This document shows positions 43,400 through 50,816 of a stretch of DNA of 64,000 bases, piece by piece. This DNA comes from Streptomyces asoensis. Lineage in GTDB: Bacteria; Actinomycetota; Actinomycetes; Streptomycetales; Streptomycetaceae. The notes beneath the pieces were generated by a model. That model was not told the DNA's origin. It made no database searches and saw only the letters and a program-made list of their open reading frames with translations. Numbering within the stretch: position 1 is the stretch's first letter; every line of letters starts with the position of its first letter. The DNA is taken from NCBI RefSeq assembly GCF_016860545.1, contig NZ_BNEB01000001.1:434001-498000 (forward strand). Reading direction: 5' to 3'. A program made the position numbers and the translations under genes.

Positions 43400-44050
43400 C
43401 TACTTCGCCGGGCAGTGCTGCCAGGCCATGTGGTAGACCGTGCTGAGGTCGCCGTCGGTCGAGTCCATCGTCATGAAGCTGACCTTGCTCGGCGAGGACG
43501 AGCCCGCGTTGACCCGGAGCTCCGTGTTGATGTTGAAGTTGCGCTGGACTCCGCAGGGCGCCCAGACCAGTTGGGCCCAGTCGGTGCTGTCGGTCGCCTG
43601 CCAGTTGTCGTTGTAGGAGCCGCTGAAGTTGTGGTTCTTGAAGACCGTCTGCGACGAGCCCTGGAAGTAGTACGAGGCCCGCTGCACGGCGCTCGCGCCG
43701 GACTGGAGCGAGGCGTAACCGCGGTAGTCCGCCTTCGCGATGGCGTACGTGAAGCCCGAGGGGACGTGGACGACGAGGTTGAGCTGGCAGTTCTTGCGGA
43801 ACGCCGTGGGGTTGGAGCTGCCGCCGACCTGGGCGAGGTAGTCGCTGTAGGTCACGGTGAAGGCGGTGTTGTCCTCGGAGACGGCGACGGCCGCCGTACC
43901 CGCGGGACAGCCGGACCCGTTCACCGTGGCGACATCGATGACGATCTTGTCCGGGGGCGGGTTGTCGAACACGGGGGACGAGTTGTGCGCGGGTATCGCG
44001 GCGGTGACGAGCGCGGCGACCGCACCGCCCAGGAGCAGCCCACTGGCCAT
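43400..44050 (-). CDS. Secreted DUF4360 protein
   Basis: A 216-residue exported protein of the DUF4360 family, of unknown function, found in Streptomyces and fungi. Signal peptide at residues 2-22 (SGLLLGGAVAALVTAAIPAH). Conserved stretches: VAVSEDNTAFTVTYSDYLAQ, FRKNCQLNLVVHVPSGFTYA, IAKADYRGYASL and ASYYFQG, with the Cys residues likely disulfide-bonded. ATG 44050 is chosen because it gives the signal peptide and has AAGGA upstream. The 211-nt region between this gene and the next (44051-44261) shows no feature. Confidence 0.82.
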   Translation of the reverse strand: MASGLLLGGAVAALVTAAIPAHNSSPVFDNPPPDKIVIDVATVNGSGCPAGTAAVAVSEDNTAFTVTYSDYLAQVGGSSNPTAFRKNCQLNLVVHVPSGFTYAIAKADYRGYASLQSGASAVQRASYYFQGSSQTVFKNHNFSGSYNDNWQATDSTDWAQLVWAPCGVQRNFNINTELRVNAGSSSPSKVSFMTMDSTDGDLSTVYHMAWQHCPAK

Positions 44051-44261
44051 GGTCTCTGTCCTTCGTTCGAATCGGTGGGGGGTGGAGCGCCTCCGGTTCC
44101 GCCCGCCAACTCTGTGCAGGATCAATGGAGTTGCTGTGAAGAACCGGGGCGATGGCATCGTAGGGAGAGCGCTGGGACACGCCCAGAGGCAACTCCGGCC
44201 ATTCACCACGGCCCGTTCACACCCCGTCGCCGTACGTACCGGCCCGGGACCGGGAGGGGAG

Positions 44262-44720
44262 CTAGGGGTTCTCCCACGCCGCGGGTTCCGCGGCGAGCTC
44301 GCGCACCGGGTCCGGCAGGGCGTCCGCCGCGATGTCGGCGATCGTGACGCCCTCCAGGATCCGCCGTACGTTGGCCCGCAGCGCGATCCACAGCGGGAGC
44401 AGGGGCTGCGCCGAGCCGGTGTAGGTCAGACCGGTGGGGCGTTCGCCGCGTACGGAGACGATCGGGCCGTCCACCGCCCTGATCACGTCCGCGACCGTGA
44501 TCGCCGCCGGGTCGCGCGCCAGCCGGTAGCCGCCGCCCCCGCCGCGCCGGCTGTCCACGACCCCGCCGCGTCGCAGGTCGCCGAGGATCCCCTCGAGGAA
44601 CTTGTGCGGGATGTCCTGCACGGTGGCGATCGACTCGGCCTTGACCGGGTCACCGCCCTGCCGTACCGCGAGCTCCAGTACCGCCCGCACCGCGTAGTCC
44701 GCCCGTGCCGAGATCCTCAT
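44262..44720 (-). CDS. Rrf2-family transcriptional regulator lacking cysteines
   Basis: A 152-residue winged-helix regulator of the Rrf2 family (MRISARADYAVRAVLELAV; IPHKFLEGILGDLRRGGVV; GGGGGYRLARDPAAITVADV). Rrf2 members such as IscR and NsrR hold a Fe-S cluster through three Cys in the loop after the wing; this protein contains no Cys anywhere, so it must sense something else or act constitutively. CACAAT lies 6 nt before ATG 44720 with no clear ribosome-binding site, another possible leaderless start. Confidence 0.87.
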   Translation of the reverse strand: MRISARADYAVRAVLELAVRQGGDPVKAESIATVQDIPHKFLEGILGDLRRGGVVDSRRGGGGGYRLARDPAAITVADVIRAVDGPIVSVRGERPTGLTYTGSAQPLLPLWIALRANVRRILEGVTIADIAADALPDPVRELAAEPAAWENP

Positions 44721-44826
44721 GGATCCATTGTGCCGTCAGGGACCGGGCGGCCCGGCACGCGGCCGAGTGCGCGCGAAAAGGGCGGCGCACTCCGACACGC
44801 TGTCGGGTACGCCGCCCGGGGCGGTA

Positions 44827-44846
44827 CGGGCCGCGGGCGCGGCCCG
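44827..44846 (-). terminator. Hairpin after the ABC exporter operon
   Basis: CGGGCCGC (44827-44834) and GCGGCCCG (44839-44846) pair perfectly around GGGC, 14 nt past the end of the permease gene. Confidence 0.5.
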
Positions 44847-44860
44847 CGCTGTCATGACGC

Positions 44861-45679
44861 CTACTTCTGGTCGGCGGCGAACCTGGCGGCCGACCAGCGG
44901 TAGCCGAGCACCGCGAGCCCGAGGCACCAGGCGAGGGCGATCCAGCCGTTGTTGCCGATGCCGGTGCCGAGGAGGAGTCCGCGCAGGGTCTCGATGGCGG
45001 GGGTGAAGGGCTGGTACTCGGCGACGGGACGGAACCAGGCGGGCATCGTGTCGGCGGGGATGAAGGCGCTGGAGACGAGCGGCAGCAGGATCAGCGGCTG
45101 GGCGCTGTTCGCGGCGGCCTCGGCGTTGGGGCTGGCCAGACCCATGCCGACGGCGATCCAGGTGAGGGCGAGGGCGAAGAGGACGAGCAGTCCGAACGCG
45201 GCCAGCCACTCCAGGGCCGTCGCGTCGGCGGACCGGAAGCCGATCGCGACGGCGACCCCGCCGACGAGGACCACACTGGCGACGCACTGGAGCACACTGC
45301 CCACGACGTGCCCGACGAGCACGGAGCCGCGGTGGATCGCCATGGTGCGGAAGCGGGCGATGATGCCCTCGTTCATGTCGGTGGCGACGGACACCGCGGT
45401 GCCGATCACCGTGCCCCCGACGGTCATCATCAGGATGCCGGGGACGATGTAGGCGATGTAGTCGGCGCGGTCCGCGCCCTCGCCGCCGATGCCGGCGCTC
45501 ATCACGTCGCCGAAGATGTAGACGAAGAGCAGGAGCAGCATCACCGGCGTGAGCAGCAGGTTCAGGGTGAGCGACGGATAGCGGCGCGTGTGCAGGAGGT
45601 TGCGGCGGAGCATGGTGGTGGAGTCACGCAGGGCCAGGGAGAAGGGGTGGGGCCCGGCGGTGGTGGTGGGGGTGCTCAT
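44861..45679 (-). CDS. ABC-2 type permease, DrrB-like exporter subunit
   Basis: A 272-residue membrane protein with six hydrophobic segments of the ABC-2 fold, related to daunorubicin-resistance DrrB: PSLTLNLLLTPVMLLLLFVY, YIVPGILMMTVGGTVIGTAV, NEGIIARFRTMAIHRGSVLVG (coupling loop), and PLVSSAFIPADTMPAWFRPV. With the ATPase upstream it would export a hydrophobic compound or drug. Start ATG 45679 overlaps the stop of the ATPase gene by 4 nt. Third gene of the DUF4097-ATPase-permease operon. Confidence 0.9.
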   Translation of the reverse strand: MSTPTTTAGPHPFSLALRDSTTMLRRNLLHTRRYPSLTLNLLLTPVMLLLLFVYIFGDVMSAGIGGEGADRADYIAYIVPGILMMTVGGTVIGTAVSVATDMNEGIIARFRTMAIHRGSVLVGHVVGSVLQCVASVVLVGGVAVAIGFRSADATALEWLAAFGLLVLFALALTWIAVGMGLASPNAEAAANSAQPLILLPLVSSAFIPADTMPAWFRPVAEYQPFTPAIETLRGLLLGTGIGNNGWIALAWCLGLAVLGYRWSAARFAADQK

Positions 45680-46641
45680 CGGGCGTTCTCCTTGGGCCGG
45701 TCGGGCTGGTCGGGGTGGGTGGTGGGGTCGGTGAGGGCGAAGAAGACGTCGTCGAGGTCGGGGGTGTGGACGGTGAGTTCGTCGGCGTGGATGCCGGTGG
45801 TGTGGAGGTGGTCGAGGAGGGTGCGCAGGTCGTTCTGGCTCGTGGTGCCGGGGACGTGGAGGGTGAGGGCGTCGTCGTCGTGGGTGCTGTCGGGCAGGGT
45901 GGTGAGGGCGGTGCGGTAGGCGGTGGGGTCGGTGAAGCGCAGGCGGACGTGGCCGCCGGGGACGAGGCGTTTGAGGTGGGCCGCGGTGCCTTCGGCGGCG
46001 ATGCGGCCGTCGTGGAGCACGGCGATGCGGTCGGCGAGCTGGTCGGCTTCTTCGAGGTACTGGGTGGTGAGGAAGACGGTGACGCCGTCGCGGACGAGGT
46101 CGCGGACGATCTGCCAGGTGGTGTGGCGGGAGCGGGGGTCGAGGCCGGTGGTGGGTTCGTCGAGGAAGATGATGCGGGGGTCGCCGACGAGGGTCATGGC
46201 GAGGTCGAGGCGGCGTTTCATGCCGCCGGAGTAGGTGGAGGCCGGTTTCGCGGCGGCGTCGGCGAGGTCGAAGCGGTGGAGGAGTTCGGTGGTGACGCGG
46301 CGGCCTTCGCTGCGGGTGAGGTGGTGCAGGTCGGCCATGAGGAGCATGTTCTCCTCGCCGGTGATCAGGCCGTCGACGGCGGAGAACTGGCCGGTGACTC
46401 CGATGGCGGCGCGTACGGCCTGGGGGTCGGTGGTGAGGTCGTGGCCGCCGACGCGCACGTCCCCGGCGTCGGCGGTGACGAGGGTGGAGAGGATCTTCAC
46501 GGCGGTGGTCTTGCCCGCGCCGTTCGGGCCGAGCAGGGCGAAGACCGTGCCGGCCGGCACCGCCAGATCGATGCCGTCCAGGACGACCTTGTCGCCGTAG
46601 GACTTGCGCAGCCCGTTCGCCGCGATCGCCAAGCTGGTCAT
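45676..46641 (-). CDS. ABC transporter ATP-binding protein, DrrA-like
   Basis: A 321-residue ATPase of the DrrA family. Walker A GPNGAGKTT (residues 38-46), Q-loop VTGQFSAVDG, signature TYSGGMKRRLDLAM, Walker B RIIFLDEPTTGLDPRSR, and a C-terminal regulatory segment (LRTLLDHLHTTGIHADELTV) typical of drug exporters. ATG 46641 has AAGGAG 7 nt upstream. It lies 32 nt after the DUF4097 gene and is coupled to the permease gene. Confidence 0.93.
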   Translation of the reverse strand: MTSLAIAANGLRKSYGDKVVLDGIDLAVPAGTVFALLGPNGAGKTTAVKILSTLVTADAGDVRVGGHDLTTDPQAVRAAIGVTGQFSAVDGLITGEENMLLMADLHHLTRSEGRRVTTELLHRFDLADAAAKPASTYSGGMKRRLDLAMTLVGDPRIIFLDEPTTGLDPRSRHTTWQIVRDLVRDGVTVFLTTQYLEEADQLADRIAVLHDGRIAAEGTAAHLKRLVPGGHVRLRFTDPTAYRTALTTLPDSTHDDDALTLHVPGTTSQNDLRTLLDHLHTTGIHADELTVHTPDLDDVFFALTDPTTHPDQPDRPKENAR

Positions 46642-46673
46642 GAGAGGGCTCCTTCGTGGACCGCGGTGGCCGG

Positions 46674-47342
46674 TCAGAGGCTGCGGGCGGTGATGTCGCC
46701 CTGGGTGGTGGTCGCGCGGATCGTCAGGCCGGGGGTCGCGTCGGCGTTCCTGAGCGCGTTGTCGATGCGGCCCAGGCCGGTGCCGGCGTCCAGGGAGGCG
46801 GAGACCCCGCGGGACGCGCCGACGGTGATGTCGCCCAGCAGGGTGGTCAGCGTGAGCGCGCCGCGCACGGCCTCGGTGATGTCGACGCTGCCCTTCTGGG
46901 TGCTGATCTCGCCCGCCCCGTTGAGGCGGCCGACGGTGATGTCGGCGTCCAGGCCGGTGAGGCGGGCGCTGTCGGCCTCGTCGAGCTTCACCGAGCCGGA
47001 GCCGCCCTCGACGACGACGTCGCCGAGCCGTCCGACGCCCCGGAACTCGGCGGCGTCCGCCCTGGCCTCGACCCGGGAGCCGGCGGGCAGCTGGACGGTG
47101 ACCTCGACCGACCCGGTGGCGCCGAGGATCCGGTTCTTCGCCGGGGCGGCCGCGACCCGCAGGACGCCGTCGCCGTACTCGACCGTGATCTGCTCCGCCG
47201 CCTTCACGTCGCGGCCCTTCGAGGCGTCCGCGGGCCGGACCTCGACCGTGGTGTCGGCCCGGTCGGCGGCGATGACCCGGATGCGTCCGGCGGGGATGGA
47301 CAGGACGGCGGAAACGGCGGCGGGGGTGTCGAACTTCTGCAT
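46674..47342 (-). CDS. DUF4097 beta-strand repeat protein
   Basis: A 222-residue protein made of short repeated beta-strands (DUF4097; right-handed beta-helix-like 'adhesin' fold): IPAGRIRVIAADRADTTVEV, then VVVEGGSGSVKLDEADSARL, ITVGRLNGAGEISTQKGSVD and TTLLGDITVGAS, where each turn is about 20 residues. No signal peptide. Families like this are often encoded with DrrAB-type exporters under a GbsR/MarR regulator, as here, but the role is unknown. ATG 47342 has AGGAG 6 nt upstream; the promoter at 47379-47407 drives the operon. Confidence 0.85.
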   Translation of the reverse strand: MQKFDTPAAVSAVLSIPAGRIRVIAADRADTTVEVRPADASKGRDVKAAEQITVEYGDGVLRVAAAPAKNRILGATGSVEVTVQLPAGSRVEARADAAEFRGVGRLGDVVVEGGSGSVKLDEADSARLTGLDADITVGRLNGAGEISTQKGSVDITEAVRGALTLTTLLGDITVGASRGVSASLDAGTGLGRIDNALRNADATPGLTIRATTTQGDITARSL

Positions 47343-47378
47343 CGTGCGCTCCTCGGTTCGTTGTTTCTGATGAGGAAA

Positions 47379-47407
47379 ACGCTACGTTGCATTCACCGAT
47401 CCGACAA
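47379..47407 (-). promoter_or_regulatory. Promoter of the DUF4097-exporter operon
   Basis: On the minus strand TTGTCG (47402-47407) and TAGCGT (47379-47384) are 17 bp apart. The spacer contains GAATGCAAC, a half-site of the TTGCA repeats that crowd this divergent region, so the neighbouring GbsR/MarR protein probably represses it. Confidence 0.7.
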
Positions 47408-47458
47408 CAGCTCCGTTGCATGCAAACGCTATAAGAGCAGGTAGGAGCAGTTATTTCA

Positions 47459-47514
47459 TTGCAATGGATGGAAAATCAACGCAACAACCCGCACCGGATT
47501 CGTTGCAATGGATG
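47459..47514. repeat. Direct repeat TTGCAATGGATG, likely operator set
   Basis: TTGCAATGGATG occurs at 47459-47470 and 47503-47514, 44 nt apart. Related palindromes TTGCATGCAA (47416-47425) and CATTGCAATG (47458-47467) and a half-site in the minus-strand promoter give at least five TTGCA copies between the divergent operons. Confidence 0.75.
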
Positions 47515-47532
47515 AGAAGTGAACGCTATGCT
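47503..47532 (+). promoter_or_regulatory. Promoter of the gbsR/marR gene
   Basis: TTGCAA (47503-47508) and TATGCT (47527-47532) are 18 bp apart; the -35 is itself part of the second TTGCAATGGATG repeat, which predicts autoregulation. Transcription start would fall near 47539, 25 nt before the chosen ATG. Confidence 0.65.
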
Positions 47533-47563
47533 GGCGAGGCCGGGCGACACGAAGGAGATCGCG

Positions 47564-48319
47564 ATGCCGGGAGGCAGACTCACCCAGCAGGAACGTCAGC
47601 AGATCGCGTCGGGGCTGGCCGACGGCCTGGCCTACGCGGAGATCGCCAGAGGGCTCGACCGCCCCACCTCGACGATCACGCGCGAGGTGATGCGCAACGG
47701 CGGCCCCACCGCCTACCGGGCCGACCTGGCCCACCGCGCGACCGAGCGCCGCACCCACCAGCGCAGACGGGCGGCGCCCCGGGGCGCGCAGACTCCCCCG
47801 CAGCCGCACGGACGCGACGCCGAGGCCGTGCGCGAGTACGAGGAGACGCTCACCACCGTCTTCATACAGTCGGGCCTGCCCAAGATGATGGCCCGGGTGC
47901 TGGTCTCCCTCTACACCACCGACTCGGGCAGCCTCACCGCGTCGGAACTCACCCAGCGCCTCCAGGTCAGCCCGGCGTCCGTCTCGAAGGCGATCGCGTT
48001 CCTCGAGGCCCAGGGGCTCGCCCGCCGCGAACGCGACGACCGCCGCCGCGAGCGCTACGTCATCGACGACGACGTCTGGTACCAGGCCTCGGTCGCCAGC
48101 GCCCGGTCCCTCGCCCAGGTCGTCGAGACCTCCCGGCAGGGCGTCCGCATCCTCGGCGCCGACACCCCGGCGGGCACCCGCCTGGAGAACATCGCCCGCT
48201 TCGTCGACTTCGTCAGCGAGAGCACCCTGCGCGCCGCGGAGCAGGCCCGCGCGGTGCTCCACACGAAGACCGAGGGCGCCGTCCCGGACGGCGGCGGGGA
48301 GCAGCCGTCCGGGCAGTGA
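47564..48319 (+). CDS. GbsR/MarR-family regulator with an IS30-like N-terminal HTH
   Basis: A 251-residue regulator with two DNA-binding modules. Residues 4-50 (LTQQERQQIASGLADGLAYA, then EIARGLDRPTSTITREVMRN) look like the HTH_38 domain of IS30-type transposases. From about residue 85 a GbsR/MarR winged helix follows: GLPKMMARVLVSLYTTDSGS, LTASELTQRLQVSPASVSKA, and the wing RRERDDRRRERYVIDDDVWY. ATG 47564 has AAGGAG 6 nt upstream and lies just after the predicted transcription start, which rules out the longer reading from 47519. It is divergent from the DUF4097-DrrAB-like operon, its likely target. Confidence 0.88.
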   Translation: MPGGRLTQQERQQIASGLADGLAYAEIARGLDRPTSTITREVMRNGGPTAYRADLAHRATERRTHQRRRAAPRGAQTPPQPHGRDAEAVREYEETLTTVFIQSGLPKMMARVLVSLYTTDSGSLTASELTQRLQVSPASVSKAIAFLEAQGLARRERDDRRRERYVIDDDVWYQASVASARSLAQVVETSRQGVRILGADTPAGTRLENIARFVDFVSESTLRAAEQARAVLHTKTEGAVPDGGGEQPSGQ

Positions 48320-48324
48320 GCGGA

Positions 48325-48355
48325 CCCGGTCGCGCCCCCGCGGGGCGGGACCGGG
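48325..48355. terminator. Hairpin between gbsR and the arabinofuranosidase gene
   Basis: CCCGGTCGCGCCCC (48325-48338) pairs with 48342-48355 with one mismatch across a 3-nt loop; it lies 5 nt after the regulator gene and 10 nt past the end of the converging gene. Confidence 0.75.
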
Positions 48356-48365
48356 CGGGGCCGGG

Positions 48366-49877
48366 CTACGCCAGCCTGATCACGTTCCACGACAGCGGCT
48401 CCAGCGTCGCCGTCAGCCCGCCGTCCGTCAGTGCCGTGCCCCGCGCCGCGTGCGGGGTGACCCGCTCGGGCTCGGCCAGGGTGTTGCGGGCGTCCGGGTC
48501 GGCGTCCGCCAGCACGCTGTGTTCGACGACCGAGGTCAGGCCGAGGCCGGTCAGGGCGACGTGCAGGGGCAGCGCCCCGGTACGGCTGCGGTTGACGGCG
48601 AACACGGTGACCGAGCCGTCGTCGGCGCGCACCGCGGTGGCGTGCAGCAGGTCCGCCTCGCCGTACCGGGCCGTCTCGTACGTCGGTGAGTCCACGCGCA
48701 CGTCGAGGACCGTGCCGCGCCCGTGCTTCGACGCCTGCGCGAACGGGAAGAACGTCGTCTGCCGCCAGGCCGGACCGCCCGGCTCGGTGAGGATGGGCGC
48801 GATGACGTTGACGAGCTGGGCGAGACAGGCGACCGTCACCCGGTCCGCGTGCCGCAGCAGCGCGATGAGGAGCGAGCCGAAGACGACGGCGTCCATGACG
48901 CTGTAGTTGTCCTCCAGCAGGCGGGGGGCCTCGGCCCAGTCCCGCGTGGCGGAGTCCTCGATCGCGTGCCACCCCGACATGTACCAGACGTTCCACTCGT
49001 CGAAGGAGAGGTTGATCTTCTTCTTCGACTTGAGCTTCGCGCCGACGTGGTCGCAGGTGGCGACGACGTTCTCGATGAACGACTCCATGTCCACGGCCGA
49101 GGCCAGGAAGGAGTCGACGTCGCCGTCCTGCGGCTCGTAGTAGGCGTGCAGGGAGATGTAGTCGACCAGTTCGTACGTCTCCGCGAGGACCGTCGCCTCC
49201 CACTCGGCGAAGGTCGGCATGGACTGGCTGGACGAGCCGCAGGCGACCAGTTCCACGGACGGGTCCATCTGGCGCATGGCGCGAGCGGTCTCGGCGGCGA
49301 GCCGGCCGTACTCCCCGGCGGTCTTGTGGCCGGTCTGCCAGGGGCCGTCCATCTCGTTGCCCAGGCACCAGACCCTGATGCCGAAGGGGTCCTTGTCCCC
49401 GTGGTCGGCCCGCAGGTCCGAAAGGGCCGTGCCGGACGGGTGGTTGGCGTACTCCTGGAGCTCCAGGGCCTCGGCGACGCCCCGGGTGCCGAGGTTGATC
49501 GCCATCATCGGCTCGGCCTGCGGGCCGATCTTGCGCAGGAAGGCGATGTACTCGGAGAGACCGAAACGGTTGGTCTCCGTCGAGCGCCAGGCCAGGTCCA
49601 GGCGGCGCGGACGGTCCTCGGCGGGGCCGACCGAGTCCTCCCACTTGTAACCCGAGACGAAGTTGCCGCCCGGGTAGCGGACGGCGGTGACGCCGAGTTC
49701 GCGGACCAGGTCCAGGACGTCGGTCCGCAGCCCCGCCTCGTCGGCGGACGGGTGGCCGGGCTCGTACAGACCGGTGTAGACGCACCGGCCCAGATGCTCC
49801 ACGAAGCTGCCGAAGAGACGGGGGTTGACTTCGCCGATGGTGAAGGCGGGGTCGAGGGTGAGACGTGCGGTGCGCAT
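48366..49877 (-). CDS. abfA: Intracellular alpha-L-arabinofuranosidase (GH51)
   Basis: A 503-residue GH51 enzyme that releases terminal L-arabinofuranose from arabino-oligosaccharides. The TIM barrel carries the acid/base Glu175 in WCLGNEMDGPW and the nucleophile Glu294 in LSFDEWNVWYM; the N-terminal ITIGEVNPRLFGSFVEHLG-like segment and the YPGGNFVSGYKWEDSVGP motif are characteristic, and a C-terminal beta-sandwich ends the protein. No signal peptide, so it works on imported fragments. ATG 49877. It shares its promoter layout and tandem operators with the secreted arabinanase gene, so the two are probably co-induced. Confidence 0.95.
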   Translation of the reverse strand: MRTARLTLDPAFTIGEVNPRLFGSFVEHLGRCVYTGLYEPGHPSADEAGLRTDVLDLVRELGVTAVRYPGGNFVSGYKWEDSVGPAEDRPRRLDLAWRSTETNRFGLSEYIAFLRKIGPQAEPMMAINLGTRGVAEALELQEYANHPSGTALSDLRADHGDKDPFGIRVWCLGNEMDGPWQTGHKTAGEYGRLAAETARAMRQMDPSVELVACGSSSQSMPTFAEWEATVLAETYELVDYISLHAYYEPQDGDVDSFLASAVDMESFIENVVATCDHVGAKLKSKKKINLSFDEWNVWYMSGWHAIEDSATRDWAEAPRLLEDNYSVMDAVVFGSLLIALLRHADRVTVACLAQLVNVIAPILTEPGGPAWRQTTFFPFAQASKHGRGTVLDVRVDSPTYETARYGEADLLHATAVRADDGSVTVFAVNRSRTGALPLHVALTGLGLTSVVEHSVLADADPDARNTLAEPERVTPHAARGTALTDGGLTATLEPLSWNVIRLA

Positions 49878-49983
49878 GAACGCCTTTCGAGGAGGGGGAA
49901 CCTGTCCGTCGGGGGGCGGGAGTCGGGAGTGGGGGGCGGGGAGGCACGGGGCCGGCGGGTCGTCCGTGCACTGTCGTCACGGG

Positions 49984-50050
49984 GTTCGACATTTCGAATT
50001 GCGCTCGTAACTTCGAACGGGACCGTAAAATCGATGTGCCCGCCCGTCAA
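49984..50050 (-). promoter_or_regulatory. abfA promoter with two tandem operators
   Basis: On the minus strand TTGACG (50045-50050) and TACGGT (50022-50027) have a 17-bp spacer. Two 16-bp elements follow downstream: GCTCGTAACTTCGAAC (50003-50018), 4 nt past the -10 box, and GTTCGACATTTCGAAT (49984-49999), 19 nt further. Binding there would block transcription start and elongation. Confidence 0.78.
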
Positions 50051-50126
50051 TGGTTTCGACGAGATCCATGACAGCGCTTTCTACCGCGGGTCCCCGACCG
50101 CCCTCGCCGCCCCGTGAAAACTTCTC

Positions 50127-50156
50127 GTGACGTGAGCACAACCGGCCGCGTAGGCT
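50127..50156 (+). promoter_or_regulatory. Promoter of the HExxH / membrane protein / FAD cassette
   Basis: GTGACG (50127-50132) and TAGGCT (50151-50156) are 18 bp apart, with start of transcription near 50163 and a 30-nt leader that contains the ribosome-binding site. The rest of the 318-nt gap (49878-50195) belongs to the abfA promoter on the other strand. Confidence 0.55.
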
Positions 50157-50195
50157 CGAACGGGCTGCCGCAGGGCGGTCGAGAAGGGGGAGTCG

Positions 50196-50816
50196 ATGGA
50201 CATCGCGGGCGCGCTGCGCGGCGCGGCCCGGATCGGCTCGGCGCTGCGGCGCACGAGGACCGGACCGGCCATGCGCGAGCTGACCGGCGATCTCTCCGCC
50301 GCCGTGCGGGCGCGTCCCGGCCGGCCGGCCGGTGTGCGGGACGTGTGCCGGGTGCTGTGCGAGGAGATGTCCGCGCGGCGCGGCGGGCGGCCCGTCGAGG
50401 TGCGGTTCGAGCGGTTCCCCGACGAGATCGAGGTGACCGGACTGTGGGTGGAGTTCCATGACTTCGACCTGGTCATCGTCGAGGAACGGGCCGAGGCCGT
50501 GCAGCAACTGGTCATACTCGGGCACGAGTTGTGGCACCTGCACGCCGGGCACCGGCACCACCACGGCGTCGGCACGGTGGCGGCCGGGGTCCTCGCCGCA
50601 CGGTCCGGCTGGGACTCCCTCGCGCTGACCGTGGCCGCCCGCAACGGCTCCCGCGCGGACGACGAGGCCGAGGCGGACGACTTCGGCCACCGGCTGGCCG
50701 CCCGGTTCCGGCGCTATCTCGCCGACCCCGGACCGGCCGCCCCCGGCGCCGGCGCGGAGACGGCCGCGGTGCAGCGGACGCTGGGCTACCGCGGACGCGG
50801 GGGCACCGCGCGGTGA
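50196..50816 (+). CDS. HExxH metallopeptidase-type 'toxin' protein (ImmA/IrrE-like)
   Basis: A 206-residue protein with a zinc-metallopeptidase motif: His110-Glu111...His114 in LGHELWHLHAGHRHHHGVG, embedded in an EERAEAVQQLVILGHE helix as in ImmA/IrrE family peptidases and Xre-paired toxins. Residues 20-60 are basic and helical. Such proteins are often annotated 'toxin component' because they sit beside Xre HTH antitoxins; none is found here. GTGA overlap couples it to the following membrane protein gene. In Streptomyces I recall the trio peptidase - MAB_1171c-type membrane protein - FAD monooxygenase as a repeated cassette of unknown purpose. Confidence 0.78.
   Translation: MDIAGALRGAARIGSALRRTRTGPAMRELTGDLSAAVRARPGRPAGVRDVCRVLCEEMSARRGGRPVEVRFERFPDEIEVTGLWVEFHDFDLVIVEERAEAVQQLVILGHELWHLHAGHRHHHGVGTVAAGVLAARSGWDSLALTVAARNGSRADDEAEADDFGHRLAARFRRYLADPGPAAPGAGAETAAVQRTLGYRGRGGTAR

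Noticed and set aside
47519-47563. Upstream GTG start for the gbsR/marR gene
   Set aside because: It would precede the predicted transcription start near 47539, while ATG 47564 has AAGGAG at 6 nt.
50196-50816. Calling the HExxH gene part of a classic toxin-antitoxin pair
   Set aside because: No Xre or other antitoxin gene is adjacent; its coupled neighbour is a membrane protein.
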